Source of the DNA: Xanthobacter sp. YC-JY1
GTDB lineage: Bacteria; Pseudomonadota; Alphaproteobacteria; Rhizobiales; Xanthobacteraceae
Assembly: GCF_021730305.1 (NCBI RefSeq)
Contig: NZ_CP032674.1
Location: forward strand, 1-64,000
Length of the DNA: 64,000 nucleotides
Direction: 5' to 3'
This document shows, piece after piece, positions 45,982 through 54,823 of this stretch (its first letter is position 1; every line of letters begins with the position of its first letter). A model generated the notes under the pieces. That model did not search any database, was not told the DNA's origin, and saw only the letters and a program-made list of their open reading frames with translations. The position numbers and the translations under genes were made by a program.

Positions 45982-46407
45982 ATGTCGCGGATGTCTTCCC
46001 TGTCGTCCCCCTTTCTCCTGGGGTTCGACGAGGTCGAGCGGGCGCTCGACCGGGTGGCCAAGAGCGCGGACGGGTATCCTCCCTACAATGTGGAGAGGAT
46101 CGAAGCCGCCGGTGAGCCGCTGCGCCTCAGGATCACCCTGGCGGTGGCGGGCTTCACGGCGGAGCAGCTTGAGGTCGTGCTGGAGGAGAAGGAACTGACC
46201 ATTCGGGGCCGTCAGGTCGAGGATGGACAGGGCCGGATTTTCCTGCACCGGGGGATCGCCGCCCGGCAGTTCCAGCGCACCTTCGTGCTTGCAGAAGGCA
46301 TGAATGTGCTGGGCGCCGAATTGAAGCACGGCCTCCTGTCCGTGGATCTGGTTCGCCCCGAGCCGGCCCGCCACGCCAAGCGAATCGACATCGTCTCCCG
46401 CTCTTGA
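45982..46407 (+). CDS. Small heat-shock protein, Hsp20/IbpA family
   Basis: This ATP-independent holdase keeps denatured proteins soluble. The 141-residue length is typical for class A rhizobial proteins. It starts SSPFLLGFDEVERALDRVAKSADGYPPYNVE, the IbpA-like N-terminus, then the alpha-crystallin core (LRITLAVAGFTAEQLEVVLEE, LTIRGRQ, FLHRGIAARQFQRTFVLAEGMNV) and ends GLLSVDLVRP. Control looks two-level: a sigma-32-type promoter and a ROSE-like leader. DUF1150 follows after 43 bases in the same operon. Confidence 0.96.
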   Translation: MSRMSSLSSPFLLGFDEVERALDRVAKSADGYPPYNVERIEAAGEPLRLRITLAVAGFTAEQLEVVLEEKELTIRGRQVEDGQGRIFLHRGIAARQFQRTFVLAEGMNVLGAELKHGLLSVDLVRPEPARHAKRIDIVSRS

Positions 46408-46450
46408 AGGGGAGGGATGCCGGATTTGCCAGGAGTAGAGGAGTAGATTG

Positions 46451-46717
46451 ATGACCCACGATACCGAACACGAAGCCCTGGCGGATATCACCCCGGAGGC
46501 TCTGGCTGTCTTGGGCGGTGGCGAAATCGCCTATGTGCGCAGCATCAAGTCCGAGGACGTGCCGTCCTTGTTCCCGCAGGCGCCCGAAATCGCGCCCGGC
46601 ATGACGCTGTTCACACTGCACGCCGCCGATGGCACGCCGATCATGCTGACCGACAGCCGCGAGGCCGCGCTGGCCAATGCCATGCAGCACGAACTGGTGA
46701 CCGTCAGCGTCCACTGA
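46451..46717 (+). CDS. DUF1150 family protein
   Basis: The 88-residue protein has the DUF1150 pattern LAVLGGGEIAYVRSIKSEDVPSLFP and LFTLHAADGTPIMLTDSREAALANA. It is a small soluble protein of unknown function that sits behind hsp20 genes across Hyphomicrobiales, suggesting a heat-shock role. ATG 46451 has GAGGAG 7 bases upstream; the TTG three bases earlier is not needed. A strong terminator follows. Confidence 0.93.
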   Translation: MTHDTEHEALADITPEALAVLGGGEIAYVRSIKSEDVPSLFPQAPEIAPGMTLFTLHAADGTPIMLTDSREAALANAMQHELVTVSVH

Positions 46718-46764
46718 CGTCGTGGCGCCGGGCTGCAGCAGCCTAAGAGTTCTGGATTTTTCGG

Positions 46765-46789
46765 CCGGGCCGGCGACGGCCCGGTTTTT
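46765..46789 (+). terminator. Intrinsic terminator of the hsp20-DUF1150 operon
   Basis: CCGGGCC (46765-46771) pairs with GGCCCGG (46778-46784), followed by five T at 46785-46789. Confidence 0.88.
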
Positions 46790-46804
46790 GTTTGCCGCTC
46801 TGGC

Positions 46805-47269
46805 TCAGGCCGCGTTGGAGGCCGAGGCGGCGGTCAGCAGTGTGTGCATCGCGGTGGCATCGCGTGTGGCGCGGAGCTTTTCCACAACATCCGGATCCCG
46901 CAGCATGCGCGCGACCCGCGCCAGCGCCTTCAGGTGATCCGCGCCAGCCGCTTCCGGGGCCAGCAGCAGGAACACGAGGTCCACCGGCGCACCGTCCAGC
47001 GATTCGAAATCGATGGGCTTCTCCAGCCGCGCGAACAGCCCGAACAGCTTGGTGAGACCGGGCAGCTTGCCGTGCGGGATGGCGATGCCGTTGCCGACGC
47101 CGGTCGAGCCGAGGCGCTCGCGCTGAAGCAGGGTGTCGAAGATGTCCCGCTGGTCGCGGCCCATGAGCAGGGCCGCATGGTGGGAGAGTTCCTGCAGGGC
47201 CTGTTTCTTGCTGCTCGCCCGCAGCATCGGAAACACTGCGTCCGGGGCAAGGAGGTCGGCGAGCGGCAT
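46805..47269 (-). CDS. ptsN: PTS IIA-like nitrogen regulatory protein
   Basis: The 154-residue protein is the EIIA(Ntr) of the nitrogen phosphotransferase system. The phosphorylated histidine is His66 in GNGIAIPHGKLPGL, preceded by RERLGSTGVG, and the conserved PVDLVFLLLAPE follows. It receives phosphate from NPr and acts as a regulator (potassium transport, stringent response, sugar-related control), not as a sugar transporter. It lies 394 bases downstream of hpf on the same strand, as in the rpoN-hpf-ptsN neighbourhood, but rpoN itself is not adjacent here. Confidence 0.96.
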   Translation of the reverse strand: MPLADLLAPDAVFPMLRASSKKQALQELSHHAALLMGRDQRDIFDTLLQRERLGSTGVGNGIAIPHGKLPGLTKLFGLFARLEKPIDFESLDGAPVDLVFLLLAPEAAGADHLKALARVARMLRDPDVVEKLRATRDATAMHTLLTAASASNAA

Positions 47270-47663
47270 CGATCAGGTCCCTGGGGCGAGCGGCCGAGGC
47301 TCGGTAAAGCGGCGGACGCAAGGAACGGGTCAAAGGCGGCGGCACCCCCAAAGCGCCGATGCATTGCTCCGTCCCCATTCAAAACGCGGGAGGGTTGCCT
47401 CTCCCGGAGGTCTTCATGCGGCCTCCATCTAGCGTTAACCAGCCTCCGGCTCAAGCCGGGGCGGTAGGCGCAGAGATTCGTTGGGCGGGTCGGCGCTGTT
47501 CCGAAGCGTCCCGGCCGCCCGCTTCGCAGGGCTCCGGTACGGCTTTCAGCATCTGCCCCCCGGCATTGCCATGACCCGTGAGGGCACCGTTCCCGCCCGG
47601 GCTCGACTTCCATGATCCTCGACACGCATCGGGGAGCCTGCGAGCAGGCCCCCCGCGCGTGAT
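47270..47663. other. Intergenic region between hpf and ptsN
   Basis: No coding region is supported in these 394 bases. The interval is unusually long for hpf-ptsN, so ptsN probably has its own promoter here. I see no EcfG-type site; a GGAAC-containing stretch near 47500 lacks the -10 element. Confidence 0.4.
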
Positions 47664-48248
47664 CTAGTGCAGTTCCTCGGAGCCTGGGTCGATCCACCCC
47701 ACATGGCCGTCGGGCCGGCGGTAGACGACGCTGACCCGTCCATGGCCCGCGTGGCGGAAGACGACAACGGGAGCGCCGGTGATGTCGAGCTCCACGACGG
47801 CGTCCGCCACCGAGAGGGTGCGCAGGCGCGTCACCTGTTCCGCGACCACGGTCGGGCTCCAGCCAACCAATTCCTCTTCGGTCTCGGTCTCGGGCGCGGC
47901 GCTGAGAATGTAGCTCTGGGCGGCATGCTCGGCTCCGTTGCCGTTGCCATGCCCGTGACGATCCTTGAGGCGCTGCTTGTAGCGGCGGAGGCGCTTCTCG
48001 ATCTTCTCGACCGCCACGTCGGCGCAGGCATTGGGATCCTGCGCATTGCCGTGCGCCTGGAGGTTCACGCCCGAATCAAGATGAAGCATGCATTCGGAGC
48101 GGTAGCCGGAGCCGTCCCTGGTGACGGTGACGTGCCCTGACCATCCACCGTCGAAGTATTTGCCGAGGACTTCCGAGACCCGCTCGGTCAAACGCTGGCG
48201 AAGAGCTTCGCCGACGTCGAGATTCTTTCCGGACACGCGTAGGGCCAT
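47664..48248 (-). CDS. hpf: Ribosome hibernation promoting factor, long form
   Basis: The 194-residue protein has the N-terminal HPF/YfiA domain (LRVSGKNLDVGEALRQRLTERV, LGKYFDGGWSGHVTV, DPNACADVAVEKIEKRLRRYKQRLKD), which binds the 30S subunit, and a C-terminal dimerisation domain (VVEQVT-like linker, then DAVVELDITGAPVVVFRHAGHGRVSVVYRRPDGHVGWI). Long HPF dimerises 70S ribosomes to 100S in stationary phase. ATG 48248 follows AGGGG. An 8-bp perfect hairpin lies in the leader at 48268-48287. Confidence 0.95.
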   Translation of the reverse strand: MALRVSGKNLDVGEALRQRLTERVSEVLGKYFDGGWSGHVTVTRDGSGYRSECMLHLDSGVNLQAHGNAQDPNACADVAVEKIEKRLRRYKQRLKDRHGHGNGNGAEHAAQSYILSAAPETETEEELVGWSPTVVAEQVTRLRTLSVADAVVELDITGAPVVVFRHAGHGRVSVVYRRPDGHVGWIDPGSEELH

Positions 48249-48267
48249 GCGATTTGATCCCCTATGA

Positions 48268-48287
48268 ACGGTCCCGCGAGGGACCGT
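48268..48287 (-). promoter_or_regulatory. Leader hairpin upstream of hpf
   Basis: ACGGTCCC (48268-48275) pairs perfectly with GGGACCGT (48280-48287) around a four-base loop. It is 20 bases before the hpf start, just upstream of the ribosome-binding site. There is no T run, so it is not a terminator. Confidence 0.55.
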
Positions 48288-48425
48288 CTCATGCATTGCA
48301 AACCGGCCGGCTATCTAAAGAGGTAGGAGTGCTTCGCCGGCATGTCAACGGAAACAGCGGCCGGAAACCGAACGGTTTTTTGGGATGGCCGATCGTTAAC
48401 GAAAGCCGCCGCCTCGGCTCCTCGA

Positions 48426-48977
48426 TCAGCGCGACAGGCCCGGCCACATGCGCGAGAGCACGCCGTCGCGGCGGATGACGCCATGCCAAAGGCCCGCCCC
48501 CGCGTGCATGATCACCAGCGCGGTCATGACGAAGCCGAGGCGCGCATGCCAGTTGCCGAAGAGATCGGCGAGGGCGTCGTTCTTGGCGACGATGTTGGGC
48601 AGCGTGAACAGACCGAAGATGCTCACCGCGCTGCCGAAGGCGTTGGAGGCCAGCCACCCGAGCACGGGCATCACGAAGATCAGCACATAGAGCGCGTAGT
48701 GCACCGTATTGGCGACGATCCAGAGCGCCTTCGGCATGTTTTCCGGCGGCGCCGGCGGCGGATTGAGGATGCGCACCACCACGCGGATCACCGCGAGGCA
48801 GAGGATGGTGAAGCCGATGGAGCGGTGGAGATCGAACAGGCGGTCCTGGGTGGGGCCGGAATCCATGTTCATCATGGCGAATCCCAGCGGGATCACGAGA
48901 ATCACAAGGATCGCCATGATCCAGTGGATACGCCTAGCCGGCGGCGCGTAGGGCTCGGGATGCGACGGGTTGGTCAT
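48426..48977 (-). CDS. Cytochrome b561
   Basis: The 183-residue integral membrane protein of the bacterial b561 family has four hydrophobic segments. Histidines in RRIHWIMAILVILVIP (first), LFDLHRSIGF (second), NTVHYALYVLIF (third) and WHARLGFVMTALVIMHAGAGLWHGVIR (fourth) provide two haem b sites. Such proteins pass electrons from quinol to periplasmic acceptors or superoxide. The start (ATG 48977) lies inside the 3' end of the RibD-type gene, with a 44-base overlap, so the two are probably co-expressed. GGAGG lies 12 bases upstream, a rather wide spacing. Confidence 0.9.
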   Translation of the reverse strand: MTNPSHPEPYAPPARRIHWIMAILVILVIPLGFAMMNMDSGPTQDRLFDLHRSIGFTILCLAVIRVVVRILNPPPAPPENMPKALWIVANTVHYALYVLIFVMPVLGWLASNAFGSAVSIFGLFTLPNIVAKNDALADLFGNWHARLGFVMTALVIMHAGAGLWHGVIRRDGVLSRMWPGLSR

Positions 48978-49749
48978 CGGTCGGGCTAGCCTCCAGATGC
49001 GACGCCGAATCCTTGATTCCGGCACTGCGCGCGCTCTCCCGCAGGTCGCACCGGAACAGGACGTCGCCGTCGGCGAACACGTGCACCTGCGCCTTCGGGC
49101 GCAGCGCTTGAGCCAGAGTGTCGCATGCCTTTCGGGACAAGCCGATGCGGCCGGCTCCAAGGATCACCGGGGACACGAAAACGTGAAGCTGGTCCACGAG
49201 ATCGGCTTCGAGGAATGCCGAGAGCGTCGTCGGGCCCCCTTCCACGAGGATGCGCCTGAACCCGCGCTGCACGAGGGACTGGAGGACCGAGGACGGATCG
49301 AAGGCGGGAGCGTCGTCCATCGGCACCACCTCCACGCCGTCCGGCAGCGCGGGGGCAACGACGGTCCGCCGCCGGAAGACAAGACGGCGCGCGCCATCTT
49401 CGGCAAAGCAGCGCGCGGAGGGGTCGACGCGGCCGGAGGGATCGATCACCACCCGCGCCGGACTGACGCCGGCGATGCGGCGCACCGTCAGCAGCGGATC
49501 GTCCGCGCAGACCGTTCCCACCCCCACCACGACCGCATCAACGGAGGCCCTCAAGGCGTGCAGGTGATCGAGGGCGTGGGGGCCGTTGATATATTTCGAA
49601 TCGCCCGAGGTCGTGGCGATGCGCCCGTCCAGGGACTGTCCGAGCTGGGCGATGACATGCGGGCGGAGATTGGCCGCCTCTTCCTTCTCCTGCACCGGTG
49701 ATCCACTCACTCGCTTGTGCGACCGGAGCCGCAGGGTCGTGTCATCCAT
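48934..49749 (-). CDS. RibD C-terminal-type reductase (5-amino-6-ribosylaminouracil phosphate reductase-like)
   Basis: The 271-residue protein is a dihydrofolate-reductase-fold enzyme with RPHVIAQLGQSLDGRIAT, GDSKYINGPHALDHLHALRA, VDAVVVGVGTVCADDPLLTVR, RILVEGGPTTLSAFLEADLVDQ and LHVFVSPVILG. These are the hallmarks of the reductase half of RibD, which reduces the ribosyl ring intermediate in riboflavin synthesis with NADPH. The deaminase domain is absent. It is divergent from ribA, 129 bases away, supporting a riboflavin role. ATG 49749 has GAGG upstream; the open frame to 50235 is rejected. Confidence 0.9.
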   Translation of the reverse strand: MDDTTLRLRSHKRVSGSPVQEKEEAANLRPHVIAQLGQSLDGRIATTSGDSKYINGPHALDHLHALRASVDAVVVGVGTVCADDPLLTVRRIAGVSPARVVIDPSGRVDPSARCFAEDGARRLVFRRRTVVAPALPDGVEVVPMDDAPAFDPSSVLQSLVQRGFRRILVEGGPTTLSAFLEADLVDQLHVFVSPVILGAGRIGLSRKACDTLAQALRPKAQVHVFADGDVLFRCDLRESARSAGIKDSASHLEASPTDDQPVASRALRAAG

Positions 49750-49878
49750 CGGTCCTCGCCCGGCGTAAGCAGACTGTTCGATCAGGAACGCGTCATCATG
49801 CCGTTTGTTACGCTCCTGCCGATACGACAGATCGTTCGCGCCGCCGGCCGGCCGCGTTTCCCGCTGTGAGAGGTCAAG

Positions 49879-50991
49879 ATGGCGTCCATCGTTGAAGGTC
49901 TTGGGTTTGCGCCAGACGCGGGGCGGCTTTCCGTGGAGCGCGCCATTGCCGAGGTACGGTCCGCTCGCGCCGTTGTGATCGCGGCCGGAGATGCCCCGGT
50001 GGTGATGGTGGCGGCAGAGGCGTTCGATGCGGAGATGGCCGGAGTGCTCAAGGGTGCCGGTGCTGCCGATGCCTGCCTCGTGCTGGCCGCGCCCCGGCTG
50101 AACCGGATGGGATCGCCACGGACGCAGGCAGGGATCGTCGCCTTGCCGCACCTGGACCCCGAGCGCGTCGCGCAGCTCGCGCTCAAGCCCGACGCCCGGC
50201 TCGACGCGCCGGTCGCTCCGGCGCTGCCGGCCCATGTCGCGGCAATTGAGCTGCTTTCATTGGCTCTGGTGCTGCCGGCGGCTGTCGTTTGCTCGGTCCC
50301 GGAGGGGATGGCTGCGGGGCTGGCGCGCGTGGACGTTGCCGACATCATAGCCTTTCGGGCGGAAGAGGTTGCCCGGCTCGCCATCGTCGGCCGCGCGCCG
50401 GTGCCGCTCGAAGGCGCGCCGGAAACCGAGTTCGTCGTCTTTCGCGGCGGCGAGGGCCTGCGTGATCAGGTGGCGATCATTGTCGGGCGTCCGGACCTGT
50501 CGCGGCCGGTGGCGGTGCGGCTGCATTCCGCGTGCCTCACCGGCGATCTGTTCGGTTCGCTGAAGTGCGATTGCGGAGACCAGTTGCGCGACACCGTCCG
50601 CCGCATGGCGCAGGGCGATGGCGGCATCCTGCTCTATCTGGATCAGGAAGGCCGCGGCAACGGCATCTCCAACAAGATGCGCGCCTATGCCCTGCAGGCG
50701 CAGGGCTATGACACTTACGACGCGGATGCCGCGCTCGGCTTCGATCTCGACCAGCGCCGGTTCGATTTCGCCGCCGCCATGCTCCGCCAGCTGGGCGTTT
50801 CGGCCGTGCGGGTGTTCACCAACAACCCGCAGAAGATCGAGGCGCTGAAGGCGGCCGGGCTGGAGGTGGTCGCCGACCAGCGCGTGCTGGGCCGTCCGAC
50901 CGCGGAAAATGTCCGCTATCTCGCCTCCAAGCGCGACCGCGCGGGCCACTACATCGATTTCGACGCTCTCGCCGCCCGCGCGCCGGACTGA
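49879..50991 (+). CDS. ribA: GTP cyclohydrolase II
   Basis: RibA opens the imidazole ring of GTP, the first step of riboflavin synthesis. The 370-residue protein has a C-terminal GCHII domain with the zinc cysteines Cys219, Cys230 and Cys232 ([18 protein letters not shown]), the active-site [14 protein letters not shown], and [18 protein letters not shown]. The first 170 residues do not match the DHBP synthase active site; this extra N-terminal part is common in alphaproteobacterial RibA. It is divergent from the RibD-type reductase. Confidence 0.95.
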   Translation: MASIVEGLGFAPDAGRLSVERAIAEVRSARAVVIAAGDAPVVMVAAEAFDAEMAGVLKGAGAADACLVLAAPRLNRMGSPRTQAGIVALPHLDPERVAQLALKPDARLDAPVAPALPAHVAAIELLSLALVLPAAVVCSVPEGMAAGLARVDVADIIAFRAEEVARLAIVGRAPVPLEGAPETEFVVFRGGEGLRDQVAIIVGRPDLSRPVAVRLHSACLTGDLFGSLKCDCGDQLRDTVRRMAQGDGGILLYLDQEGRGNGISNKMRAYALQAQGYDTYDADAALGFDLDQRRFDFAAAMLRQLGVSAVRVFTNNPQKIEALKAAGLEVVADQRVLGRPTAENVRYLASKRDRAGHYIDFDALAARAPD

Positions 50992-51077
50992 GACCGGCGC
51001 GCGCTCCATCTGATCCTCCTTGTCGTCCAGCTTCAAAACGATTTAGAACCGCCCGGCCAAGAACCTGGAGGAAGCAC

Positions 51078-51833
51078 ATGAGCAAGGCAGGACGGAAGGT
51101 CGCCATCGTTACCGGAGCCGGCTCGGGCGTCGGGCGGGCCGTGGCGGTGGCGCTGGCCGAGGCGGGCTATGCGGTGGCTCTCGCCGGGCGCCGGCTGGAG
51201 GCTCTGGAAGAGACCGTGGCGGCCATGGGCGATGCGCCGAGCCTTGCCGTGCCGACCGATGTGACTGATCCGGAGTCTGTGCGCGTCCTGTTCGCCGCAA
51301 CGGTGGAGAAGTTCGGCCGCCTCGACCTCCTGTTCAACAATGCCGGCACCGGCGCCCCCGCGATCCCGCTGGAGGATCTCACCTTTGCCCAGTGGCAGCA
51401 GGTGGTCTCCACCAACCTCACCGGCCCCTTCCTGTGCACCCAGGAGGCATTCCGCGTGATGAAGGCGCAGGAGCCGCGCGGCGGGCGGATCATCAATAAC
51501 GGGTCCATTTCGGCAACGGCGCCCCGGCCGTTCTCGGCGCCTTACACCTCCACCAAGCACGCCATCACCGGGCTCACCAAGTCCACGTCGCTGGATGGGC
51601 GGGCCTATGACATCGCCTGCGGGCAGATCGACATCGGCAATGCCGATACGCCCATGGCGCAGAAGATGAAGGCGGGCGTGCCCCAGGCGGACCTCTCCAT
51701 CAAGGTGGAGCCGGTGATGGACGTCGCCCATGTGGCGAGCGCCGTCGTCTACATGGCCAGCCTGCCGCTGGATGCCAACGTGCAGTTCATGACGGTGATG
51801 GCCACCAAGATGCCCTTCATCGGCCGCGGCTGA
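51078..51833 (+). CDS. SDR-family oxidoreductase
   Basis: The 251-residue classical short-chain dehydrogenase has [20 protein letters not shown] (TGxxxGxG), the NNAG motif in [11 protein letters not shown], the catalytic serine in INNGSISA and YTSTK with the catalytic Tyr and Lys. The arginine after the second strand (GRRLEALEE) suggests NADP(H). Substrate unknown. GGAGGAAGC precedes the ATG. A bidirectional terminator follows. Confidence 0.93.
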   Translation: MSKAGRKVAIVTGAGSGVGRAVAVALAEAGYAVALAGRRLEALEETVAAMGDAPSLAVPTDVTDPESVRVLFAATVEKFGRLDLLFNNAGTGAPAIPLEDLTFAQWQQVVSTNLTGPFLCTQEAFRVMKAQEPRGGRIINNGSISATAPRPFSAPYTSTKHAITGLTKSTSLDGRAYDIACGQIDIGNADTPMAQKMKAGVPQADLSIKVEPVMDVAHVASAVVYMASLPLDANVQFMTVMATKMPFIGRG

Positions 51834-51860
51834 TCCTCCTTCGGCACCTACGGAAACGAA

Positions 51861-51886
51861 AAAGGCCCCGGCAATGCCGGGGCCTT
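51861..51886. terminator. Bidirectional intrinsic terminator between the SDR and Bax-inhibitor genes
   Basis: AAGGCCCCGGC (51862-51872) pairs perfectly with GCCGGGGCCTT (51876-51886). It ends in TTCTTGTTT on the forward strand and TTTTTCG on the reverse strand, so it serves both convergent genes. Confidence 0.9.
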
Positions 51887-51917
51887 CTTGTTTCTGGTGC
51901 GGCCCGTCAGCGGGACG

Positions 51918-52706
51918 TCACTCGCTGTTACGGCCGCCGAAGAGCTGGAGCAGCATCATGAACATGTTGATGAAGTCCAGGTAGAGCGCGAGCGCGCCCA
52001 TGATGGCCTTCTTGCCCGCCACGGCCACGTCGTCGCCGGCGAAGTACATCTCCTTGATGCGCTGGGTGTCGTAGGCGGTGAGGCCCGCGAACACCAGCAC
52101 GCCCACGACCGACACGATGAACTGAAGCATCGAGGAGCCGAGGAAGATGTTCACCACCGAGGCGATGATGATGCCGAACAGGCCCATCATCAGGAAGGAG
52201 CCCATGCCGGAGAGGTCACGCTGCGTGGTGTAGCCATAGAGGCTCAGCGCGCCGAACGAGGCGGCGGTGATGAAGAACACCCGCACGATGCTCTCGTGGG
52301 TGTACACGAGGAAGATCGTGGACAGCGAGACGCCCACCAGCGCCGCATAGACCCAGAAGGTCAGCTGCGCGGCCGATACGCTCATGCGCTCGATACGGAA
52401 GCTCAGGAAGAAGACCGCCGCCAGAGGCGCGAGCATCACCACCCACTTCAGCGGGCTCACGAACAGCGCGTAGCCGAACTGCGTCAGCATGATGCCGCCG
52501 GCAATGCGGCCGGCAGCCGAGGCCGGGTCGGTGGTCACGGACAGCATGTAAATGCCGAGCGCGGCCGCGCCCGTGATGGCGAGGCCCAGCGCCATGTAAT
52601 TGTACACGCTGAGCATGTACGTCCGCAGCCCTTGGTCGATCGCGGCCTGCGAGCGTGCCACCGACGGGTTGAAACGCCCGGCGACGTTGCGATCATAATC
52701 GGACAT
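51918..52706 (-). CDS. Bax inhibitor-1 / YccA family membrane protein
   Basis: The 262-residue protein has seven hydrophobic segments and the family's C-terminal pair of acidic residues (YDTQRIKEMYFAGDD, then ALYLDFINMFMMLLQLFGGR). The N-terminus (MSDYDRNVAGRFNPSVARSQAAIDQGLRTYMLSVYNYM) is that of alphaproteobacterial BI-1-like proteins. Family members are pH-dependent cation leak channels or protease-regulator partners (YccA with FtsH). It is monocistronic and terminates at 51861. Confidence 0.96.
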   Translation of the reverse strand: MSDYDRNVAGRFNPSVARSQAAIDQGLRTYMLSVYNYMALGLAITGAAALGIYMLSVTTDPASAAGRIAGGIMLTQFGYALFVSPLKWVVMLAPLAAVFFLSFRIERMSVSAAQLTFWVYAALVGVSLSTIFLVYTHESIVRVFFITAASFGALSLYGYTTQRDLSGMGSFLMMGLFGIIIASVVNIFLGSSMLQFIVSVVGVLVFAGLTAYDTQRIKEMYFAGDDVAVAGKKAIMGALALYLDFINMFMMLLQLFGGRNSE

Positions 52707-52886
52707 CGTCGTTCCCCTTGAAGAAATCTCAAACGCCCAAGACCGGCCGAGGCCGAGCCCATGCGTTCGCCGTCAATATGGTGGGTTCGCGATGGGGCGG
52801 CAAGACAAGGTTGGATGAAATTTACGCAAGGTCACTTTACGTCAGGCATACCCTCGGGGCTGCGTTAAGGTATAGTTGCAACCCGC

Positions 52887-53813
52887 ATGGGGGCTGGCAT
52901 GCGGACGGGGGATTATCTCAAGCGCCGGATCAAGGCCGGGCGGGCATGTCTTGCCGCCCGCGGGTTCGCGCGCCCAAAAGTCCGCCTCGGCAAATTCGCC
53001 AGCGACGGGCTCGGGTTCGGCCCTGTGCGCGCGCTTCTCGCTTTGATGCTGCTCGCCCTTCCCGCGCCGGCCCTCGGCGGCGCCTGGACGCAGGAGGAGG
53101 GGCACGGGCAGGTGATCCTGCAAAGCTCGGCCGCCTATTCCGCGACCGAGTTCGGTCCGTCCTATGATCTCTATGCCAGCCGGCCCTATGACAAGGTGGA
53201 GGTCACCCTCGTCTTCGAATATGGCGCGACCGATTGGCTGACGCTGATCGCGGCCCCGCAATTCCTCTATGTCTCGTTCGGCGATCCGTCCCCGTCGTCC
53301 TATACAGGGCCGGGCTATCAGGATGTGGGCGCGCGCATGCGGCTTTGGCGGGACGAGTCGAGCGTCGTCTCGGCGCAGGTTGTCGGCCGCTTCCCTGGGA
53401 CGGGCAATTCCCAGAGCGCCGCAGCGGTGGGCTACGAGGACCCCGAGCTCGACCTCCGTCTGCTCTACGGCCTGTCCTTCACCATGTTCGGAAAGGCCGC
53501 CTTCCTGGATGTCCAGCTGGCCCAGCGGATGCGCTTCGGCCCGCCGCCGGACGAACTGCATCTCGATGTCACGCTGGGCTGGCGCGTCGTGGAGAGCTGG
53601 CAGTTGCTTGCCCAGTCGTTCTCCGTGATCTCGGAGGGCGCGGGGACGGGGCCGTACTTCGGCGACTCCTATGAGTATTACAAGCTGCAGATGGGCGCGG
53701 CCTACGATCTCTCGGCGGCCGTGACGCTGCAGCTGTCCGTGGTCGGCACCGTGTTCGCCCGCAACGCGCCGCAGGAGAACGGCGTGGTGCTCGCCGCCTA
53801 TTACCGCTTCTGA
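52887..53813 (+). CDS. Secreted, outer-membrane beta-barrel-like protein
   Basis: The frame encodes 308 residues. After a signal peptide (VRALLALMLLALPAPALGG) the mature part is rich in alternating aromatic/polar strands (HGQVILQSSAAYSATEF, YDKVEVTLVFEYGATDWLTL, VGARMRLWRD) and ends in YYRF, an outer-membrane insertion signature. Relatives are often annotated simply as hypothetical or transporter-like barrel proteins. ATG 52887 leaves 46 basic residues before the signal peptide; ATG 52899 (GGGGGC upstream) or GTG 53025, which starts exactly at the signal peptide, may be the real start. It overlaps the opposing DMT gene by 13 bases. Confidence 0.75.
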   Translation: MGAGMRTGDYLKRRIKAGRACLAARGFARPKVRLGKFASDGLGFGPVRALLALMLLALPAPALGGAWTQEEGHGQVILQSSAAYSATEFGPSYDLYASRPYDKVEVTLVFEYGATDWLTLIAAPQFLYVSFGDPSPSSYTGPGYQDVGARMRLWRDESSVVSAQVVGRFPGTGNSQSAAAVGYEDPELDLRLLYGLSFTMFGKAAFLDVQLAQRMRFGPPPDELHLDVTLGWRVVESWQLLAQSFSVISEGAGTGPYFGDSYEYYKLQMGAAYDLSAAVTLQLSVVGTVFARNAPQENGVVLAAYYRF

Positions 53814-54727
53814 ACCGCCGGCGCCGTGGTGACGAGGCGGATGCCGAGGGCGATCGGCACGATGCCGACGAGATCGAGAGGCGGCACCGGCTCGCCCAGC
53901 AGCAGCCATCCGAACATCAGCCCGAGCGGCGGCATCAGGAAGTGCAGGGCGCTCGCGCGGGTGGCGCTGGTGCGGCCGAGGATGAAGAACCACAGGCTGA
54001 AGGCTCCGACCGACCCCGCCAGCGTCAGCCACGCGAAGGACAGGCCGAGCGTGAGTGTCGGGTGGATGGACGCCACGTCCTCCCGCCACAGCGCCACCGG
54101 CAGCAGCGCAATCCCGCCGGCCAAAGACTGGATGCCGCTGCCAATGAACAGGGAGGCGGAGGTGCGCACCTTCTTGAACATCAGCGTCGCCGCCGTGAGC
54201 GCCAGCAGCGCGCCGACCACATAGGCGGTGCCCAGCGGGTCTTCGTGGCCGGACACGATGCGTGAGCGCACCACGATCGCCACGCCGATCATGCCGAGGA
54301 CCAGCCCGAGCAGCTTGCGACCCGTCAGCCGCTCGCCCAGCAGCACCGCAGCGCCGAGCGCCGTCAGCAGCGGGTTGGCGGAGACGAGGACGGCCGTGAA
54401 GCCCGACGACACATGGGTCATGCCCACATAGCTGAGGCCGAGATAGACCGCGTTGTTGAGGATGCCCATCGCCGCCAGCGCCGCGATATCGCGCAGGTTC
54501 AGGCGGCGGAAGTGGGAGGCGGGCAGGAACAGCACGCAGCCGCCCAGCACAAGCAGGCCGGCCACGAGGAAGCGTCCGGAGAGGAGCAGCAAAGGCGGGC
54601 AATCCGCCAGCGCCACCTTGGCGACCGCGAAGGCCGAGCTCCAGATGATGCAGAACGCTGCGATGAAGACGGGCAGCAGCGCGTCTGTCCGGCGCGAGGC
54701 GGCGAGGGGAAGGGGCGTGGCGGTCAT
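53801..54727 (-). CDS. DMT-superfamily (EamA) transporter
   Basis: The 308-residue protein has ten hydrophobic segments in two EamA repeats (first repeat WSSAFAVAKVALADCPPLLLL, FVAGLLVLGGC, AVYLGLSYVGMTHVSSGFTAVL; second after residue 155). DMT exporters efflux amino acids, metabolites or drugs; the substrate is not predictable. ATG 54727 has AGGAG 5 bases upstream; the earlier in-frame ATG at 54754 is rejected. A LysR gene is divergent, 96 bases away. Confidence 0.93.
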   Translation of the reverse strand: MTATPLPLAASRRTDALLPVFIAAFCIIWSSAFAVAKVALADCPPLLLLSGRFLVAGLLVLGGCVLFLPASHFRRLNLRDIAALAAMGILNNAVYLGLSYVGMTHVSSGFTAVLVSANPLLTALGAAVLLGERLTGRKLLGLVLGMIGVAIVVRSRIVSGHEDPLGTAYVVGALLALTAATLMFKKVRTSASLFIGSGIQSLAGGIALLPVALWREDVASIHPTLTLGLSFAWLTLAGSVGAFSLWFFILGRTSATRASALHFLMPPLGLMFGWLLLGEPVPPLDLVGIVPIALGIRLVTTAPAVQKR

Positions 54728-54823
54728 GACATCTCCTGCGCCGCAGAAAAGCACGCCGGGACGGCATTGAAAAATTGAATGATTTGATGTTAGCTAGTGG
54801 AAATTCGAATATCGGGTGGCGCC

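Noticed and set aside
47488-47520. EcfG-type site in the hpf-ptsN gap
   Set aside because: GGAAC is present on the reverse strand but no CGTT follows at 16 or 17 bases.
49789-49813. A further EcfG-type promoter before ribA (GGAAC-N16-TGTT)
   Set aside because: The -10 element differs in its first base, the gene has no obvious stress role, and one such near match is expected by chance.
49750-49878. FMN riboswitch in the ribA leader
   Set aside because: The 129-base divergent gap lacks the conserved FMN aptamer blocks and is too short to hold both promoters and the aptamer.
54775-54823. Terminator or attenuator between the DMT exporter and LysR genes
   Set aside because: The AT-rich tract has no stem; it is better read as promoter/LysR-binding DNA.
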